Shown piece after piece: positions 9,264 through 17,975 of a DNA stretch of 64,000 nucleotides. The stretch spans positions 25,125 through 89,124 of the forward strand of contig JBCBGZ010000003.1 in NCBI GenBank assembly GCA_038526245.1, in the 5' to 3' direction. A program made the translations under genes and the position numbers. Position 1 is the first letter of the stretch; each line of letters begins with the position of its first letter. The notes under the pieces are model-generated. The model saw only the letters and a list, made by a program, of their open reading frames with translations, had not been told where the DNA came from and did not search any database. Source of the stretch: UBA5336 sp038526245. Lineage in GTDB: Bacteria > Pseudomonadota > Alphaproteobacteria > Caulobacterales > Hyphomonadaceae.

Positions 9264-10609
9264 GCACAGCAACCGCTCCATCAACGCTTGGCTGGCTTGG
9301 CGTTATTCGCCTTGGTCTGGTTCAATCAGCTCTCGGCGCAATCATCATCATCTGCACATCGACCCTCAACCGGGTCATGGTGGTAGAAATCGGCCTCGCG
9401 GCCATGGTGCCGGGGGCCCTTGTCGGCCTGCATTATGGCGTCCAGATGTCCCGGCCCCATTGGGGGCACGGCGCCGATGAGGGCGGCAAGCGCGCCCCCT
9501 GGATCATCGGCGGCATGGCGACACTCGCTGTCGGGGCCATAGGTGCAGCGATTGCCACGGCGGTCATGGCCAGTTCGCCCTGGCTTGGCATCGCGCTTGC
9601 CGTAGTTGCGTTTGCGATCATCGGCGTCGGTGTTGGCGCGGCGGGGACCAATTTGCTCGCGCTCCTCGCTGCGCGCACCGCGCCCAATCGCAAGGCGGCG
9701 GCGGCCGCGATTGTGTGGATCATGATGATCTTCGGCTTTGTCCTGACGGCGGGCCTCTCGGGCCAGTTCCTCGACCCATTCACCTACTCGCGACTGGTTG
9801 TTGTCACCGCGTGTGTCAGTGCGATCGCCTTTGCCGTAGCGACCCTCGCGGTCTGGGGGCTCGAAACCAAGCATGAAACGCGAAAACCTATTGCGGCGAA
9901 GTCTTCCAGCATCGGCTTCAAGGAAACGCTCATCGAGATCTGGTCGGAAACCACGGCGCGGCGGTTCACCATTTTCGTCTTTGTTTCGATGCTGGCCTAC
10001 AGCGCGCAGGACCTCATCCTCGAGCCGTTCGCTGGCCTTGTTTACGATTACACACCGGGCGAAAGCACTGGTTTGGCAGGCGTGCAAAATGGCGGCGTCC
10101 TGCTCGGCATGATCATCACTGCCATTGTCGGAACCACAATCGGGAAGTCACGGGCCCGCTTCATGCGCGCCTGGACCTTTGGCGGGTGCATTGCGTCTGC
10201 CCTCGCGCTTGCCGCCCTGGCAGGCGCGGCCTGGACGGGTCCGGCCTGGCCCCTCGATCCGCTGGTCTTTGCATTGGGGCTCGCGAACGGTGCCTTCGCT
10301 GTGGCCGCCATTGGGTCCATGATGACCCTTGCCAGCGCCGCAGGGGACCAACGCGAAGGCATCCGTATGGGACTCTGGGGCGCTAGCCAGGCAATTGCGT
10401 TCGCAATTGGCGGATTTGCCGGCGCGGCAGCCCTGGATGGTGTGCGTGCCCTTTTGGGCGAGCCGAATATAGCATTCACCGTGGTCTTCGCCGTTGAAGG
10501 CGCCTTGTTCGCCGTGGCGGGCGGGCTCGCGCTTTGGGTGGGCCGAACATCTGCCGACGATATGACCCTGCCAGTGCTGCCCGCTGGTGACATTCTGCCC
10601 GCCGAATAG
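9260..10609 (+). CDS. PucC/LhaA-family (BCD) major facilitator transporter
   Basis: A 449-residue, roughly 12-TM protein of the BCD branch of the major facilitator superfamily, the family of PucC, LhaA and Orf428. Members are associated with bacteriochlorophyll delivery and light-harvesting assembly. The family N-terminal block (RLGLVQSALGAI, then STLNRVMVVE) and the PHWGHGADEG loop are seen. The start is GTG at 9260, overlapping the bchG stop (GTGA). Its place between bchG and bchP is the classic position of the gene variously called orf428 or bch2. The exact substrate is not established for this homologue. Confidence 0.9.
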   Translation: MSTATAPSTLGWLGVIRLGLVQSALGAIIIICTSTLNRVMVVEIGLAAMVPGALVGLHYGVQMSRPHWGHGADEGGKRAPWIIGGMATLAVGAIGAAIATAVMASSPWLGIALAVVAFAIIGVGVGAAGTNLLALLAARTAPNRKAAAAAIVWIMMIFGFVLTAGLSGQFLDPFTYSRLVVVTACVSAIAFAVATLAVWGLETKHETRKPIAAKSSSIGFKETLIEIWSETTARRFTIFVFVSMLAYSAQDLILEPFAGLVYDYTPGESTGLAGVQNGGVLLGMIITAIVGTTIGKSRARFMRAWTFGGCIASALALAALAGAAWTGPAWPLDPLVFALGLANGAFAVAAIGSMMTLASAAGDQREGIRMGLWGASQAIAFAIGGFAGAAALDGVRALLGEPNIAFTVVFAVEGALFAVAGGLALWVGRTSADDMTLPVLPAGDILPAE

Positions 10610-10618
10610 GAGTTGCCC

Positions 10619-11830
10619 ATGGCCACACGATTTGAAACCTTCGATGTGGTCGTTGTGGGCGGCGGGCCGGCAGGCGCGACGGCTGCGGAAGACCTGGCAC
10701 GCCAGGGCCACTCCGTCATGCTCCTGGACAAGCCGGGGCGGATAAAGCCCTGCGGCGGCGCTATCCCGCCCCGCCTCATCCGTGACTTTGATATTCCCGA
10801 AAGCCAGATTGTCGCCCGCTCGCAGTCCGCACGCATGGTCTCGCCTTCAGGGCGGACCGTGGACATGCCAATCGAGGGCGGAAGTGTGGGCATGGTCGAC
10901 CGGGAGCATTTCGATGAGTGGCTGCGCGAGCGTGCCCGCATGGCTGGAGCAGTGCGCCGGGACGGCGCGTTCAGCCATATTGCGCGCGATGCGCACGGCA
11001 CCGCGATGGTGCATTATCATCCTGTCGGCGCAAAACGTTCCGATGAAACCCTCGTTGCCCGTGCGCGCACCTTGATCGGGGCGGACGGGGCCAAGTCAAA
11101 GGTCGCCGAACAGGAAATCGAGGGCGCGGACCAGAAGAAGATCGTGTTCGCCTATCATGAAATCATCGACTCGCCCGTGGGCGCGGATCGGGAAGCCTTC
11201 GACGGCACCCGGGCGGAAATCTACTATGACGGGACCCTGTCGCCGGATTTTTACGCGTGGGTATTCCCCCACGGGGATCAGACCAGCGTCGGGGTCGGTT
11301 CAGCCCATAAGGGCTTTTCGTTGCGCGGTGCGGTGACTGACCTGCGAGAGCGCACCGGGCTCAACGCCCAGGACACGATCCGGACTGAGGGCGCGCCAAT
11401 TCCGCTTAAGCCTCTGAAGAAATGGGACAATGGTAAGGATGTCATCCTGGCAGGCGATGCAGCGGGCTGTGTCGCGCCCAGCTCGGGCGAGGGCATCTAC
11501 TACGCCATGCTGGGTGGCCGCGTGGCGGCGGAGGCCATTGATGAGCTGCTCGCCACCGGCAATGCAAAGGCCCTTGCATCGGCGCGGCGGCGTTACATGA
11601 AGGAGCACGGCAAAGTGTTCTTCATCCTCGGGATCATGCAGCATTTCTGGTATCGCAACGACAAGCGCCGCGAGCGGTTCGTGAACATGTGCGATGACAA
11701 AGACGTCCAGCGGCTCACCTGGCAAGCCTATATGGAAAAGAAGTTGGTGCGGGCCAATCCGATGGCCCATTTGCGCATCATGATGAAAGACACCGCACAC
11801 CTGCTCGGATTGACACCCGTCCAGAGGTAG
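10619..11830 (+). CDS. bchP: Geranylgeranyl bacteriochlorophyll reductase
   Basis: BchP is a flavoprotein that reduces three double bonds of the geranylgeranyl tail to give the phytyl tail of BChl a. The 403-residue product has the N-terminal FAD dinucleotide motif VVVGGGPAGATAAEDLA, the KPCGGAIPPR segment, GADGAKSKVA and LAGDAAGCVAPSSGEGI, all family hallmarks. I chose the ATG at 10619 because an AGGAG ribosome binding site ends 6 bases before it; the TTG six bases upstream is less likely. It follows the PucC-type gene with a 9-bp gap. Confidence 0.96.
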   Translation: MATRFETFDVVVVGGGPAGATAAEDLARQGHSVMLLDKPGRIKPCGGAIPPRLIRDFDIPESQIVARSQSARMVSPSGRTVDMPIEGGSVGMVDREHFDEWLRERARMAGAVRRDGAFSHIARDAHGTAMVHYHPVGAKRSDETLVARARTLIGADGAKSKVAEQEIEGADQKKIVFAYHEIIDSPVGADREAFDGTRAEIYYDGTLSPDFYAWVFPHGDQTSVGVGSAHKGFSLRGAVTDLRERTGLNAQDTIRTEGAPIPLKPLKKWDNGKDVILAGDAAGCVAPSSGEGIYYAMLGGRVAAEAIDELLATGNAKALASARRRYMKEHGKVFFILGIMQHFWYRNDKRRERFVNMCDDKDVQRLTWQAYMEKKLVRANPMAHLRIMMKDTAHLLGLTPVQR

Positions 11831-11843
11831 GCGAGGCGGGCCT

Positions 11844-12122
11844 ATGCCTTTGCCCACTGCCAACCCAGATCTAATTGCTTTCATCCACCTGCTCATCGCC
11901 ATTGAGGCGGTGGGCCTTGCGCTCGTGATGCGTCGCACGGGGTTGCGTCCGTTCATACCCGCCGTGATGGCTTTTCTCGTCTCTGGAGCCTTCCTGATGG
12001 AGGCGGTTCGGGTTGCGCGTGGCGGGATGAATTGGCTGCCTGTCGAGGCACTGCTTCTTGGCGCATTGCTAGCCCATCTCGCCTGCCTCTGGCTCGCCTG
12101 GCGCGCACTCCATTCCCAATAA
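11844..12122 (+). CDS. Small hypothetical three-TM membrane protein downstream of bchP
   Basis: A 92-residue hydrophobic protein with about three membrane segments (residues 10-28, 37-54 and 64-87) and a short RRTGLRP loop. It starts 13 bp after bchP behind a GAGGCGGG ribosome-binding-like stretch, and its stop runs directly into the terminator facing the puf operon. I do not recognise the family. The tight link to bchP suggests a role in pigment synthesis or membrane assembly, but that is inference from position only. Confidence 0.65.
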   Translation: MPLPTANPDLIAFIHLLIAIEAVGLALVMRRTGLRPFIPAVMAFLVSGAFLMEAVRVARGGMNWLPVEALLLGALLAHLACLWLAWRALHSQ

Positions 12123-12147
12123 AAAAAGCAGCGGCCGAAGCCGCTGC
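12121..12147 (-). terminator. Intrinsic terminator of the puf operon
   Basis: On the minus strand, GCAGCGGC-TTCG-GCCGCTGC (12128-12147) forms an 8-bp GC-rich stem with a UUCG tetraloop, followed by seven T residues (12127-12121). This is a textbook Rho-independent terminator for transcripts reading through pufM. It touches the stop codon of the convergent small ORF on the plus strand. A further GC-rich region with inverted repeats lies between it and pufM (about 12168-12240). Confidence 0.93.
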
Positions 12148-12240
12148 AGTGTTGGGGTCCTATTGAAAGGCCCGACAGTCTTGGGACTCTGGCGGGCCCG
12201 AGGCAAACCCCGAACGCTTTAGAGAGTTGGGCCGGCCCGC

Positions 12241-13164
12241 CTAGAAGCGGGCAAAGCCGTTTTCGATCCCCCAGAGGTACCAATTATCGACCACTGTGCC
12301 CGTCAGCAGGATGCCGATGCCGCCGGTGAGCGTACACAGCACTGCAAACCACCAGGCCCAGCGGTGGATGGATTCCATCGAGGCGTTGAAGCCCATGGTC
12401 CACCGCCAGAACAGGGCAGCCCGCTCCGAGGCCGACCCGCGATCGAGGATCTGCTCTACCTCCCGCTCGCCGCCATAGCGGCCCACGGCCAGGATGGTCG
12501 CGCCGTGCATGGCAAACAGCAGGGCTGAGCCATAGAGGAACACAATCGAGAGCATGTGGAAGGGATTGTAGAAGAGGTTTCCGTAGACCAGCGAGAAATT
12601 ATTGGTCCAGTCCAGGTGCGGGAAGATGCCGAAGGGCACTGCCTCTGACCAGCTTCCCATAAAGACCGGGCGAATGAACCCGCAGACCAGGTAGAGCCAG
12701 ATGGCGGAGGCAAAGGCCCATGCCACATGGGTGCCGAGGCCGAGTTGGATGGCCCGGCGATACACGCGCACCCACCACAGAATGATGGCGGCGGTGAGGA
12801 AGAAGCCCGCCATGAGCCACCAGCCGCCTTCGGCCAGGGGCGGGAAGAAATTCAGGCCCTGCTCTGGTGGCGGAGGGTAAAGCGCCAGCCATGGAAGCTG
12901 CCCGAAAAACTTGATCGGATCCCAGCCCACCGAGGCCCACATGTTCATCCCGATGATGAAGATGGCCAGCAAGCCGCAAGACAGGGACGCGACCCCGGTA
13001 AAGCCGAGATAGATGGGACCCAGTTGGGCGTCACCGATCTTGCCGAGAAAGCCCGAGAAGGTCACATCATTGATGCGTTTCTCATAGCCACTTTCGTGGG
13101 GCACACCGAGGTCGACGTGGCCGCGCACCTGGGTTTGCGTGAAGATATTCTGATAGTCAGCCAT
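12241..13164 (-). CDS. pufM: Photosynthetic reaction centre M subunit
   Basis: PufM pairs with PufL to hold the special pair, accessory BChls, bacteriopheophytins, QA and the non-heme iron. The 307-residue, five-TM protein has the expected ligands in Rhodobacter numbering: M182 His (PHLDW), M202 His (YNPFHML), M219 His (FAMHG), M234 Glu (GGEREVE) and M266 His (ESIHRWAWW). M193, His in Rhodobacter, is Tyr here (VYGNL). Residue M44 is Asp (GDAQLGP) instead of the Rhodobacter Asn, which matters with L213 (see findings). There is no C-terminal extension, and no pufC follows; the next element downstream is the terminator. Confidence 0.98.
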   Translation of the reverse strand: MADYQNIFTQTQVRGHVDLGVPHESGYEKRINDVTFSGFLGKIGDAQLGPIYLGFTGVASLSCGLLAIFIIGMNMWASVGWDPIKFFGQLPWLALYPPPPEQGLNFFPPLAEGGWWLMAGFFLTAAIILWWVRVYRRAIQLGLGTHVAWAFASAIWLYLVCGFIRPVFMGSWSEAVPFGIFPHLDWTNNFSLVYGNLFYNPFHMLSIVFLYGSALLFAMHGATILAVGRYGGEREVEQILDRGSASERAALFWRWTMGFNASMESIHRWAWWFAVLCTLTGGIGILLTGTVVDNWYLWGIENGFARF

Positions 13165-13179
13165 AATTGTGTGTCCTCA

Positions 13180-14010
13180 CTATTCCAGGCGCCAGATTGG
13201 CAGGTTGCGCCAGCCATCCCACCAGGTGATCCAGGAGCCCTCGTAAAGCGGTCCGGAAATCACGATGCAGATGGCACTCCAGATGCCCGCATTCAGGGCG
13301 AGGAAGAGGCCGACGCGGTGAATGCCGAGCGTGCCTACCGAATAGCCCTGGAGGTCGCGGAAAAATGCGTTCTCGTGCTCGGGCGCCTTCACTTCCTTGC
13401 CCTTGCCGGGGTTCACCGCAGAGAGAACCGCGCCGCCATGCATGGCGAGGGCGAGGGTTGTGGTGAAGAAGAACGTGATCGCCACCATGTGAGCGGGATT
13501 GTAGTGGAAATTGCCGTAGAGATAGCCCGTATAGCTGACCCAATCGAGGTGGCTCATGATGCCATAAGGGAAAGCGTGAAACCACGCACCCATGAGCACG
13601 GGCCGGATGACCACCAGGGTGACATAAGCGCTGACGGCAACGGAGAAAGCGATGGGAACATGGTAACCCATGCCCAGTTTTCGGCAGATCTCGACCTCGC
13701 GGAAAATCCACGAGCCGAACGCACCAATGGCGCAGAATGTGATGAGTTGCCAGAGCCCGCCTTCAGCCAGTGGCGCGAAGGCCAGGCCGTATTCGATCGG
13801 AGGTGGATCAATGGAAATCAGCCAGGGGTTCCAGGTGTCCTCCATGGCGGCGCCCCAGAAGATCAGGGCCGTGCCAAGGACTGCGAAAAAGGCGGCTGTG
13901 ATGCCGAAAAACCCGACGTAGAAAGGTCCGATCCAGTAATCGAACAGATCGCCGCCGATCAGCGTCCCGCCGCGCACGCGGTATTTGCGTTCATAGTTGA
14001 GTAGCGCCAC
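13180..14010 (-). CDS. pufL: Photosynthetic reaction centre L subunit
   Basis: PufL carries half of the special pair and the QB site. The 276-residue protein has five TM helices. Ligand histidines are conserved: L153 (SHLDW), L173 (YNPAHMV), L190 (AMHGG) and L230 (GIHRVG). At the QB pocket L212 is Glu but L213 is Asn (EHENAFF), unlike the Asp of Rhodobacter. The start MALLNYERKYRVRGG matches the family N-terminus that contacts the H subunit. pufM begins 15 bp downstream. The 155-bp gap to pufA holds a stable stem-loop. Confidence 0.98.
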   Translation of the reverse strand: MALLNYERKYRVRGGTLIGGDLFDYWIGPFYVGFFGITAAFFAVLGTALIFWGAAMEDTWNPWLISIDPPPIEYGLAFAPLAEGGLWQLITFCAIGAFGSWIFREVEICRKLGMGYHVPIAFSVAVSAYVTLVVIRPVLMGAWFHAFPYGIMSHLDWVSYTGYLYGNFHYNPAHMVAITFFFTTTLALAMHGGAVLSAVNPGKGKEVKAPEHENAFFRDLQGYSVGTLGIHRVGLFLALNAGIWSAICIVISGPLYEGSWITWWDGWRNLPIWRLE

Positions 14011-14118
14011 GGTTCAAAGGTCCTTTCGCCATGTTGCGCACGGCCACGGGCGACGATCGCCCCAGCCACCCCGAATTGCGCTTGGGATGGCCGACAGCCG
14101 AAATCGAAGGGGTGAAAG

Positions 14119-14150
14119 GGGCGGGCCGAACGCTTTGGCCTGGCCCGCCC
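14119..14150 (-). promoter_or_regulatory. pufA-pufL intercistronic stem-loop
   Basis: GGGCGGGCC (14119-14127) and GGCCCGCCC (14142-14150) form a perfect 9-bp, all-GC stem with a 14-base loop, 16 bases after the pufA stop on the transcribed strand. There is no T-run, so it is not a classical terminator. In Rhodobacter, hairpins at this position protect the pufBA mRNA segment from 3'-5' decay and set the antenna:reaction-centre ratio; the same role is inferred here. Confidence 0.7.
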
Positions 14151-14165
14151 GTTTCGGAAAAGCGC

Positions 14166-14354
14166 CTAGGCCTGTTCAATCACATCCGTGATGTCCAGCG
14201 AGATGGCAGCCGTCGCAGACGGTGCCGTGCCGAGCCAGTTATAGCGCGGTGTGCTGAGCAGGATGAAGTGAATCAGGATCGCCAGGGTGAACAGGAACAC
14301 GGCCAGAGCAACGAGCATCCGGCGCGGATCAAAGAGTAACCAAAGTCTCCACAT
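14166..14354 (-). CDS. pufA: Light-harvesting 1 alpha polypeptide
   Basis: A 62-residue single-TM antenna polypeptide of the LH1 ring. It starts MWRLWLLFDPRR, the alpha-subunit signature, has the BChl-ligating His in ILIHFILLST and the typical RYNWL after the helix. It follows pufB by 13 bp, the usual puf order (Q-B-A-L-M). The C-terminus beyond the helix (about 22 residues) is Ala/Thr/Asp-rich and not diagnostic. Confidence 0.96.
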   Translation of the reverse strand: MWRLWLLFDPRRMLVALAVFLFTLAILIHFILLSTPRYNWLGTAPSATAAISLDITDVIEQA

Positions 14355-14367
14355 GTTTCAGGTCTCC

Positions 14368-14601
14368 TTAGACGAGGAATTGCAGGAATGACGCGACCTG
14401 CGTTGCGGTCTCTGCAGCCGAAACATCCGTGTATCCGCCGGGACCGGGGACCCACGGACGCCACATCCAAACAAGGAAGTGGGCCACACAGGCGATGATG
14501 GTGAAAACGATGAAGCTGAACACGAACGCCTTGTGGAATTCCTGTGCTTCACCGGCCGATAAACCCGATAGGGTTTCCGGCGTTGAGGTATCACTGGCCA
14601 T
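14368..14601 (-). CDS. pufB: Light-harvesting 1 beta polypeptide
   Basis: This is the LH1 beta subunit. The 77-residue reading starts at the ATG at 14601, behind a GGAGG ribosome binding site. The beta-type pattern is clear: EAQEFHKAF at the N-side of the helix, BChl-ligating His in VAHFLVWMW, and the RPWVPG motif at the periplasmic end. After RPW the protein continues for about 28 residues (GPGGYTDVSAAE and onward), longer than the Rhodobacter beta chain, which ends close to RPWF. An in-frame upstream extension to 14724 lacks a ribosome binding site and was rejected. Confidence 0.95.
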   Translation of the reverse strand: MASDTSTPETLSGLSAGEAQEFHKAFVFSFIVFTIIACVAHFLVWMWRPWVPGPGGYTDVSAAETATQVASFLQFLV

Positions 14602-14698
14602 ATTCGGGACCTCCTTTGTCTGATCTCTGGCCTCTGCCGCTTTGGAAGCCCTGCGACCTGGGCGTGCTTCTGGCGGAAACCGCCAAAACCGGTAGGGC

Positions 14699-14911
14699 TC
14701 AGCGTCCGGCGCTGACGCGTGCAAAGTCTCCGTTCATCGCGTTCACGGTGCCGGGGGCCCGGCGCGTTTCCGCCACGCGTTCGCCTGTCACCGCATCGGC
14801 AAGACACCTGACGCAGTAGACGAGTGCGCTTGTGAGGCTGAACGAGCCGTAGACGCCGAGGGGCGATGACGCTCGGCGACGCCGTTGGGATTTGCTCTGG
14901 ACGTTTGCCAT
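14699..14911 (-). CDS. pufQ: Putative PufQ-like small protein between bchZ and pufB
   Basis: A 70-residue ORF with a basic N-terminus (KSQRRRRASS) and one moderately hydrophobic stretch (about residues 18-40). It has a GAGGAG ribosome binding site, starts 11 bp after bchZ and precedes pufB, exactly where pufQ sits in Rhodobacter-type operons. PufQ is implicated in bacteriochlorophyll supply for antenna assembly. Residue-level similarity is weak by eye, so the name is mainly positional. Confidence 0.5.
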   Translation of the reverse strand: MANVQSKSQRRRRASSPLGVYGSFSLTSALVYCVRCLADAVTGERVAETRRAPGTVNAMNGDFARVSAGR

Positions 14912-14922
14912 GGTGGGTCTCC

Positions 14923-16380
14923 TCAGGCGGCTGCGGGATTTGGGGTGGAACGGATACAGGCCGCGACATCGGCGGCGGTGACGGTGGCGCGGCCCTCAGC
15001 GCGCGCATGGGCTTCGCTCTGGTCGCGCAGGCGTTTGGCGGCGGAAATCCGGGTCAGGACAGGGAAGGCTTCAACGGCGCTATCCAGCGCCTTGCTGGCC
15101 TCGGCTTGCCAGGAGACCGATCTTTCGATGCGGGCTGGCGTGGCGTCGGCCTGGTCCATGTCTTTTTGGTGAGGCAGGATGTGGAACAGGGCGTCGAAGA
15201 GCGCGTTACACACTTCCTGCACGATGTAGGTGGCGCCGCTATAGCCCATGAAGGGCGTGCCCGTGTGACGGCGAATGACAGCGCCGGGGAAGCTGGCGGG
15301 GATGTACGTTGAGCGCGCACCGACTTGCTGCAGATACATGCGCTCATTGAAACTGCCGAACAGTACCAGTGGCGCACTGTCTTCAATGGCGGCCAAAACC
15401 GCGTCATTGTCTGACTTGCGCCCAGCGCAGCGGGCGAAGCTGAAATTGCACGGCAGGCCCATGTCCGCCTCGAGGAAATTGCGAAGGCCGCGGGCATAGG
15501 TCTCGTTCGCCACGACGCCGAAATTGGCGGTGCCGAAAAAGTCTTGTGTTACGGAACGCCAAAGATCCCAGAGCGGCTTGATGGTCGTGTGTTTTTCGCG
15601 GGTGATGAAGGGGGCTGGATCAACACCCGTCAGCTCGCCCAGGGCGCGCAGGAATTTCGTCGTTGAGTGCAGCCCGATGGGGGCTTGCAGATATGGCTTG
15701 CCCATGGCTTCACAGAGGGCGCGGCCAAACTCGCGATACATGCAGATATTCACGTCCGCATTGGCGAGTTTGCGGACATCTTCGATATGGCTACCGAGGG
15801 GGAACACCATGTTCACTTCGATCCCCATACCCTCCACAAGCCTGCGAATCTCAGCCAGATCAGAGGGCATGTTGAACATGCCATAGCTCGGCCCGATGAT
15901 GTTCACGCTGGGCGGATCGCCCTCGGCTTTTTTGCGCGGCTTGGGATTGCGCCCCTTGGTTTGGGCAAATTCGGTCCACAGCCAAAGCAGGGCGCGGTCG
16001 GCTGACTGCCACTGATCCTCGTCGATCGTGCGCGGCAAGAAGCGGAGAATGTTGGAGCCTTCTGGCGTGACGCCGCCGCCGATCATTTCGGCGATGGAGC
16101 CCGTGACAACGACGGCGGGCAGTTCCGGGTCCAGTGCGGCGCGGGCGCGCTTCATTGCGCCTTCTGTGCCATGCTGGCCGAGTTCTTCTTCGGCAAGCCC
16201 TGTCACCACGATGGGGAGTTCATGCGGGGGTAGGGCGTCTGTGTAATGCAGAACGCTGGTGACGGGCAGGTTTTCGCAGCCCACGGGGCCGTCGATCACC
16301 ACCTGCAAACCCTTGATCGCAGTGAACACGTAGACAGAGCCCCAATAGCCCCCGGCGCGGTCATGGTCCTGGATCAGCAT
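14923..16380 (-). CDS. bchZ: Chlorophyllide a reductase subunit Z
   Basis: BchZ forms with BchY the catalytic component of chlorophyllide a reductase, the nitrogenase-like enzyme that reduces ring B to give the bacteriochlorin. The 485-residue product begins MLIQDHDRAGGYWGSVYVFT, carries GPVGCENLPVTS (a cluster-ligand cysteine region), a CAGRKSDND segment and a C-terminal DUF3498-type tail. It overlaps the bchY 3' end by 7 bp, so coupled translation is expected, and leads into pufQ. Confidence 0.97.
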   Translation of the reverse strand: MLIQDHDRAGGYWGSVYVFTAIKGLQVVIDGPVGCENLPVTSVLHYTDALPPHELPIVVTGLAEEELGQHGTEGAMKRARAALDPELPAVVVTGSIAEMIGGGVTPEGSNILRFLPRTIDEDQWQSADRALLWLWTEFAQTKGRNPKPRKKAEGDPPSVNIIGPSYGMFNMPSDLAEIRRLVEGMGIEVNMVFPLGSHIEDVRKLANADVNICMYREFGRALCEAMGKPYLQAPIGLHSTTKFLRALGELTGVDPAPFITREKHTTIKPLWDLWRSVTQDFFGTANFGVVANETYARGLRNFLEADMGLPCNFSFARCAGRKSDNDAVLAAIEDSAPLVLFGSFNERMYLQQVGARSTYIPASFPGAVIRRHTGTPFMGYSGATYIVQEVCNALFDALFHILPHQKDMDQADATPARIERSVSWQAEASKALDSAVEAFPVLTRISAAKRLRDQSEAHARAEGRATVTAADVAACIRSTPNPAAA

Positions 16381-17972
16381 CCCACCGGCTCCTCAAGGTT
16401 TGAGGCGCGCTTTGCGGCGATGGCGAGTTTGCGACGCTGTTTTGCGCGGAAATTCTCATGCGGGTCGGGCGTATCTTCCCAGACACCCGCAGAGTCGCCT
16501 TCTCCAACGCCCTCGAAGAAGGCGCGCATCTCATCCATGCGGGATTTGCCGACAATGGCGGAGTTGACCACCTGGGCGAGGGATCCCGCCCCGGCAGGGC
16601 CCATCAGCGGGCGCGCAGAGATCAAATTCGTGAAATAGAGCGCGGGTGTGCCCTTCTCCTTGGCCTTCTGGACGACAGGCGTGGTGCCGATTGCAAGGTC
16701 GGGTTTGAACGCTTCAAGGGCGGCGAGGTCTGTCTCCAGGCTCGCGCGGAAGCGGATGTCTACGCCTTTCGACTTCAGCCAGGCCTCGTCATCGGCGCTG
16801 AAGCGCGTGCGCGGGCAGGCCGTGCCGACATATTTCACGTCTGCACCGCTTTCCACGAGCAGGCGCGCCACGATGAGTTCCGAGCCCTCATAGCCCGACA
16901 CGGTGATCCGACCCTTGATGGGAGAGCCGGCCAATGCGCCCGTGATGGCAGGCAGGACAGCATTCTTGGCCGCATCGATCTTGTCGCGGGCAACGCCTGC
17001 GCTCTCGCCAATTGCCTCAAGCCATGCGGCCGTTCCATCCACGCCCACGGGCGCAGAGCCCACAACGGGGCGACCTGCGGCCTCGAATTCGCGCACGCTG
17101 GCGGTGTAGAAGGGATGGATCGCGGAGACTGAAACGCAGTCCAGCGCGCTATAGAGTTCGCGCCATTCCCGCGTCGGCACAGTCGCGCCAACGGCAAGGC
17201 CCATGGGGGCGATCATCCGCCCGATGATCACAGGATCTGCCGGGAAAACCTCGCCCAGAAGTGTGATTTTTGGCAAGTCCGCCGTATCGCCCGGAGCGCG
17301 CGGCACAGCGCCTTTTTCGGCCTCGGTGCGGGCATATTTCAGCATTGCGCCGGCCAGCACATCCTTGGCCTCGGCATGGGTCGGAACGCCAAAACCGGGC
17401 ACATCGATGCCGATGATACGCACCCCGTTGATTTCGTCGGGCAGCAGGCGCAAGGGCACGCCGGACGCCGTGGGCACGCAGAGATTGGTGACAACGATGG
17501 TGTCGTATTTGTGCGGGTCGGCCATTTGCTCGACGGCGGCCTTGATGTCCTCGAAGAGTTTGCCCGTCACCAGCGTCTCGGAGTTGAACGGCACATAGCC
17601 GACCGAGCGCTTAGCGCCGTAGAAATGGGACACAAAGGTCAGGCCGTAGACGCAGCAGGCCGAGCCCGACAGGATCGTCGCCGTGCGCCGCATCCGCAGA
17701 CCCACCCGCAGAGAACCGAAGGCGGGGCACATGGATTGTGGCTGATCATGGGGGCCGGTTGGGTAATCGGCTGCGTAGCGTTCCAAAAGGGACGTTTTTC
17801 CAGCGGCCATCGCCGCTGCCGTCATCTCAGCCGCGCCGCCATGGCATCCACCGTCGCCATCTGGCGCTGGGGACGTTTCCACAGGTGTGCCCATATCGAC
17901 AGGGGCCGCGCCAGCAGCGTCATAGACTTGCTCGCCTGCCTTTGTGTTGTCGATGAGGCCCCGTTTGCCCAT
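16374..17972 (-). CDS. bchY: Chlorophyllide a reductase subunit Y
   Basis: Partner of BchZ in chlorophyllide a reductase. The protein is 532 residues. Cysteine motifs of the family are visible: QSMCPAFGSLR, SGSACCVYGL and TNLCVPTASG, which hold the intersubunit iron-sulfur cluster in homologues. The variable first 60 residues are Ala/Gly-rich with a GGCHGGAAEM segment. The start is 3 bp after the bchX stop. Confidence 0.97.
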   Translation of the reverse strand: MGKRGLIDNTKAGEQVYDAAGAAPVDMGTPVETSPAPDGDGGCHGGAAEMTAAAMAAGKTSLLERYAADYPTGPHDQPQSMCPAFGSLRVGLRMRRTATILSGSACCVYGLTFVSHFYGAKRSVGYVPFNSETLVTGKLFEDIKAAVEQMADPHKYDTIVVTNLCVPTASGVPLRLLPDEINGVRIIGIDVPGFGVPTHAEAKDVLAGAMLKYARTEAEKGAVPRAPGDTADLPKITLLGEVFPADPVIIGRMIAPMGLAVGATVPTREWRELYSALDCVSVSAIHPFYTASVREFEAAGRPVVGSAPVGVDGTAAWLEAIGESAGVARDKIDAAKNAVLPAITGALAGSPIKGRITVSGYEGSELIVARLLVESGADVKYVGTACPRTRFSADDEAWLKSKGVDIRFRASLETDLAALEAFKPDLAIGTTPVVQKAKEKGTPALYFTNLISARPLMGPAGAGSLAQVVNSAIVGKSRMDEMRAFFEGVGEGDSAGVWEDTPDPHENFRAKQRRKLAIAAKRASNLEEPVGC

Positions 17973-17975
17973 GAT

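Noticed and set aside
12727..14004. 425-codon plus-strand frame opposite pufL and pufM
   Set aside because: It lies antisense to two highly conserved genes and reads as a His/Asp/Glu-rich shadow typical of GC-rich DNA.
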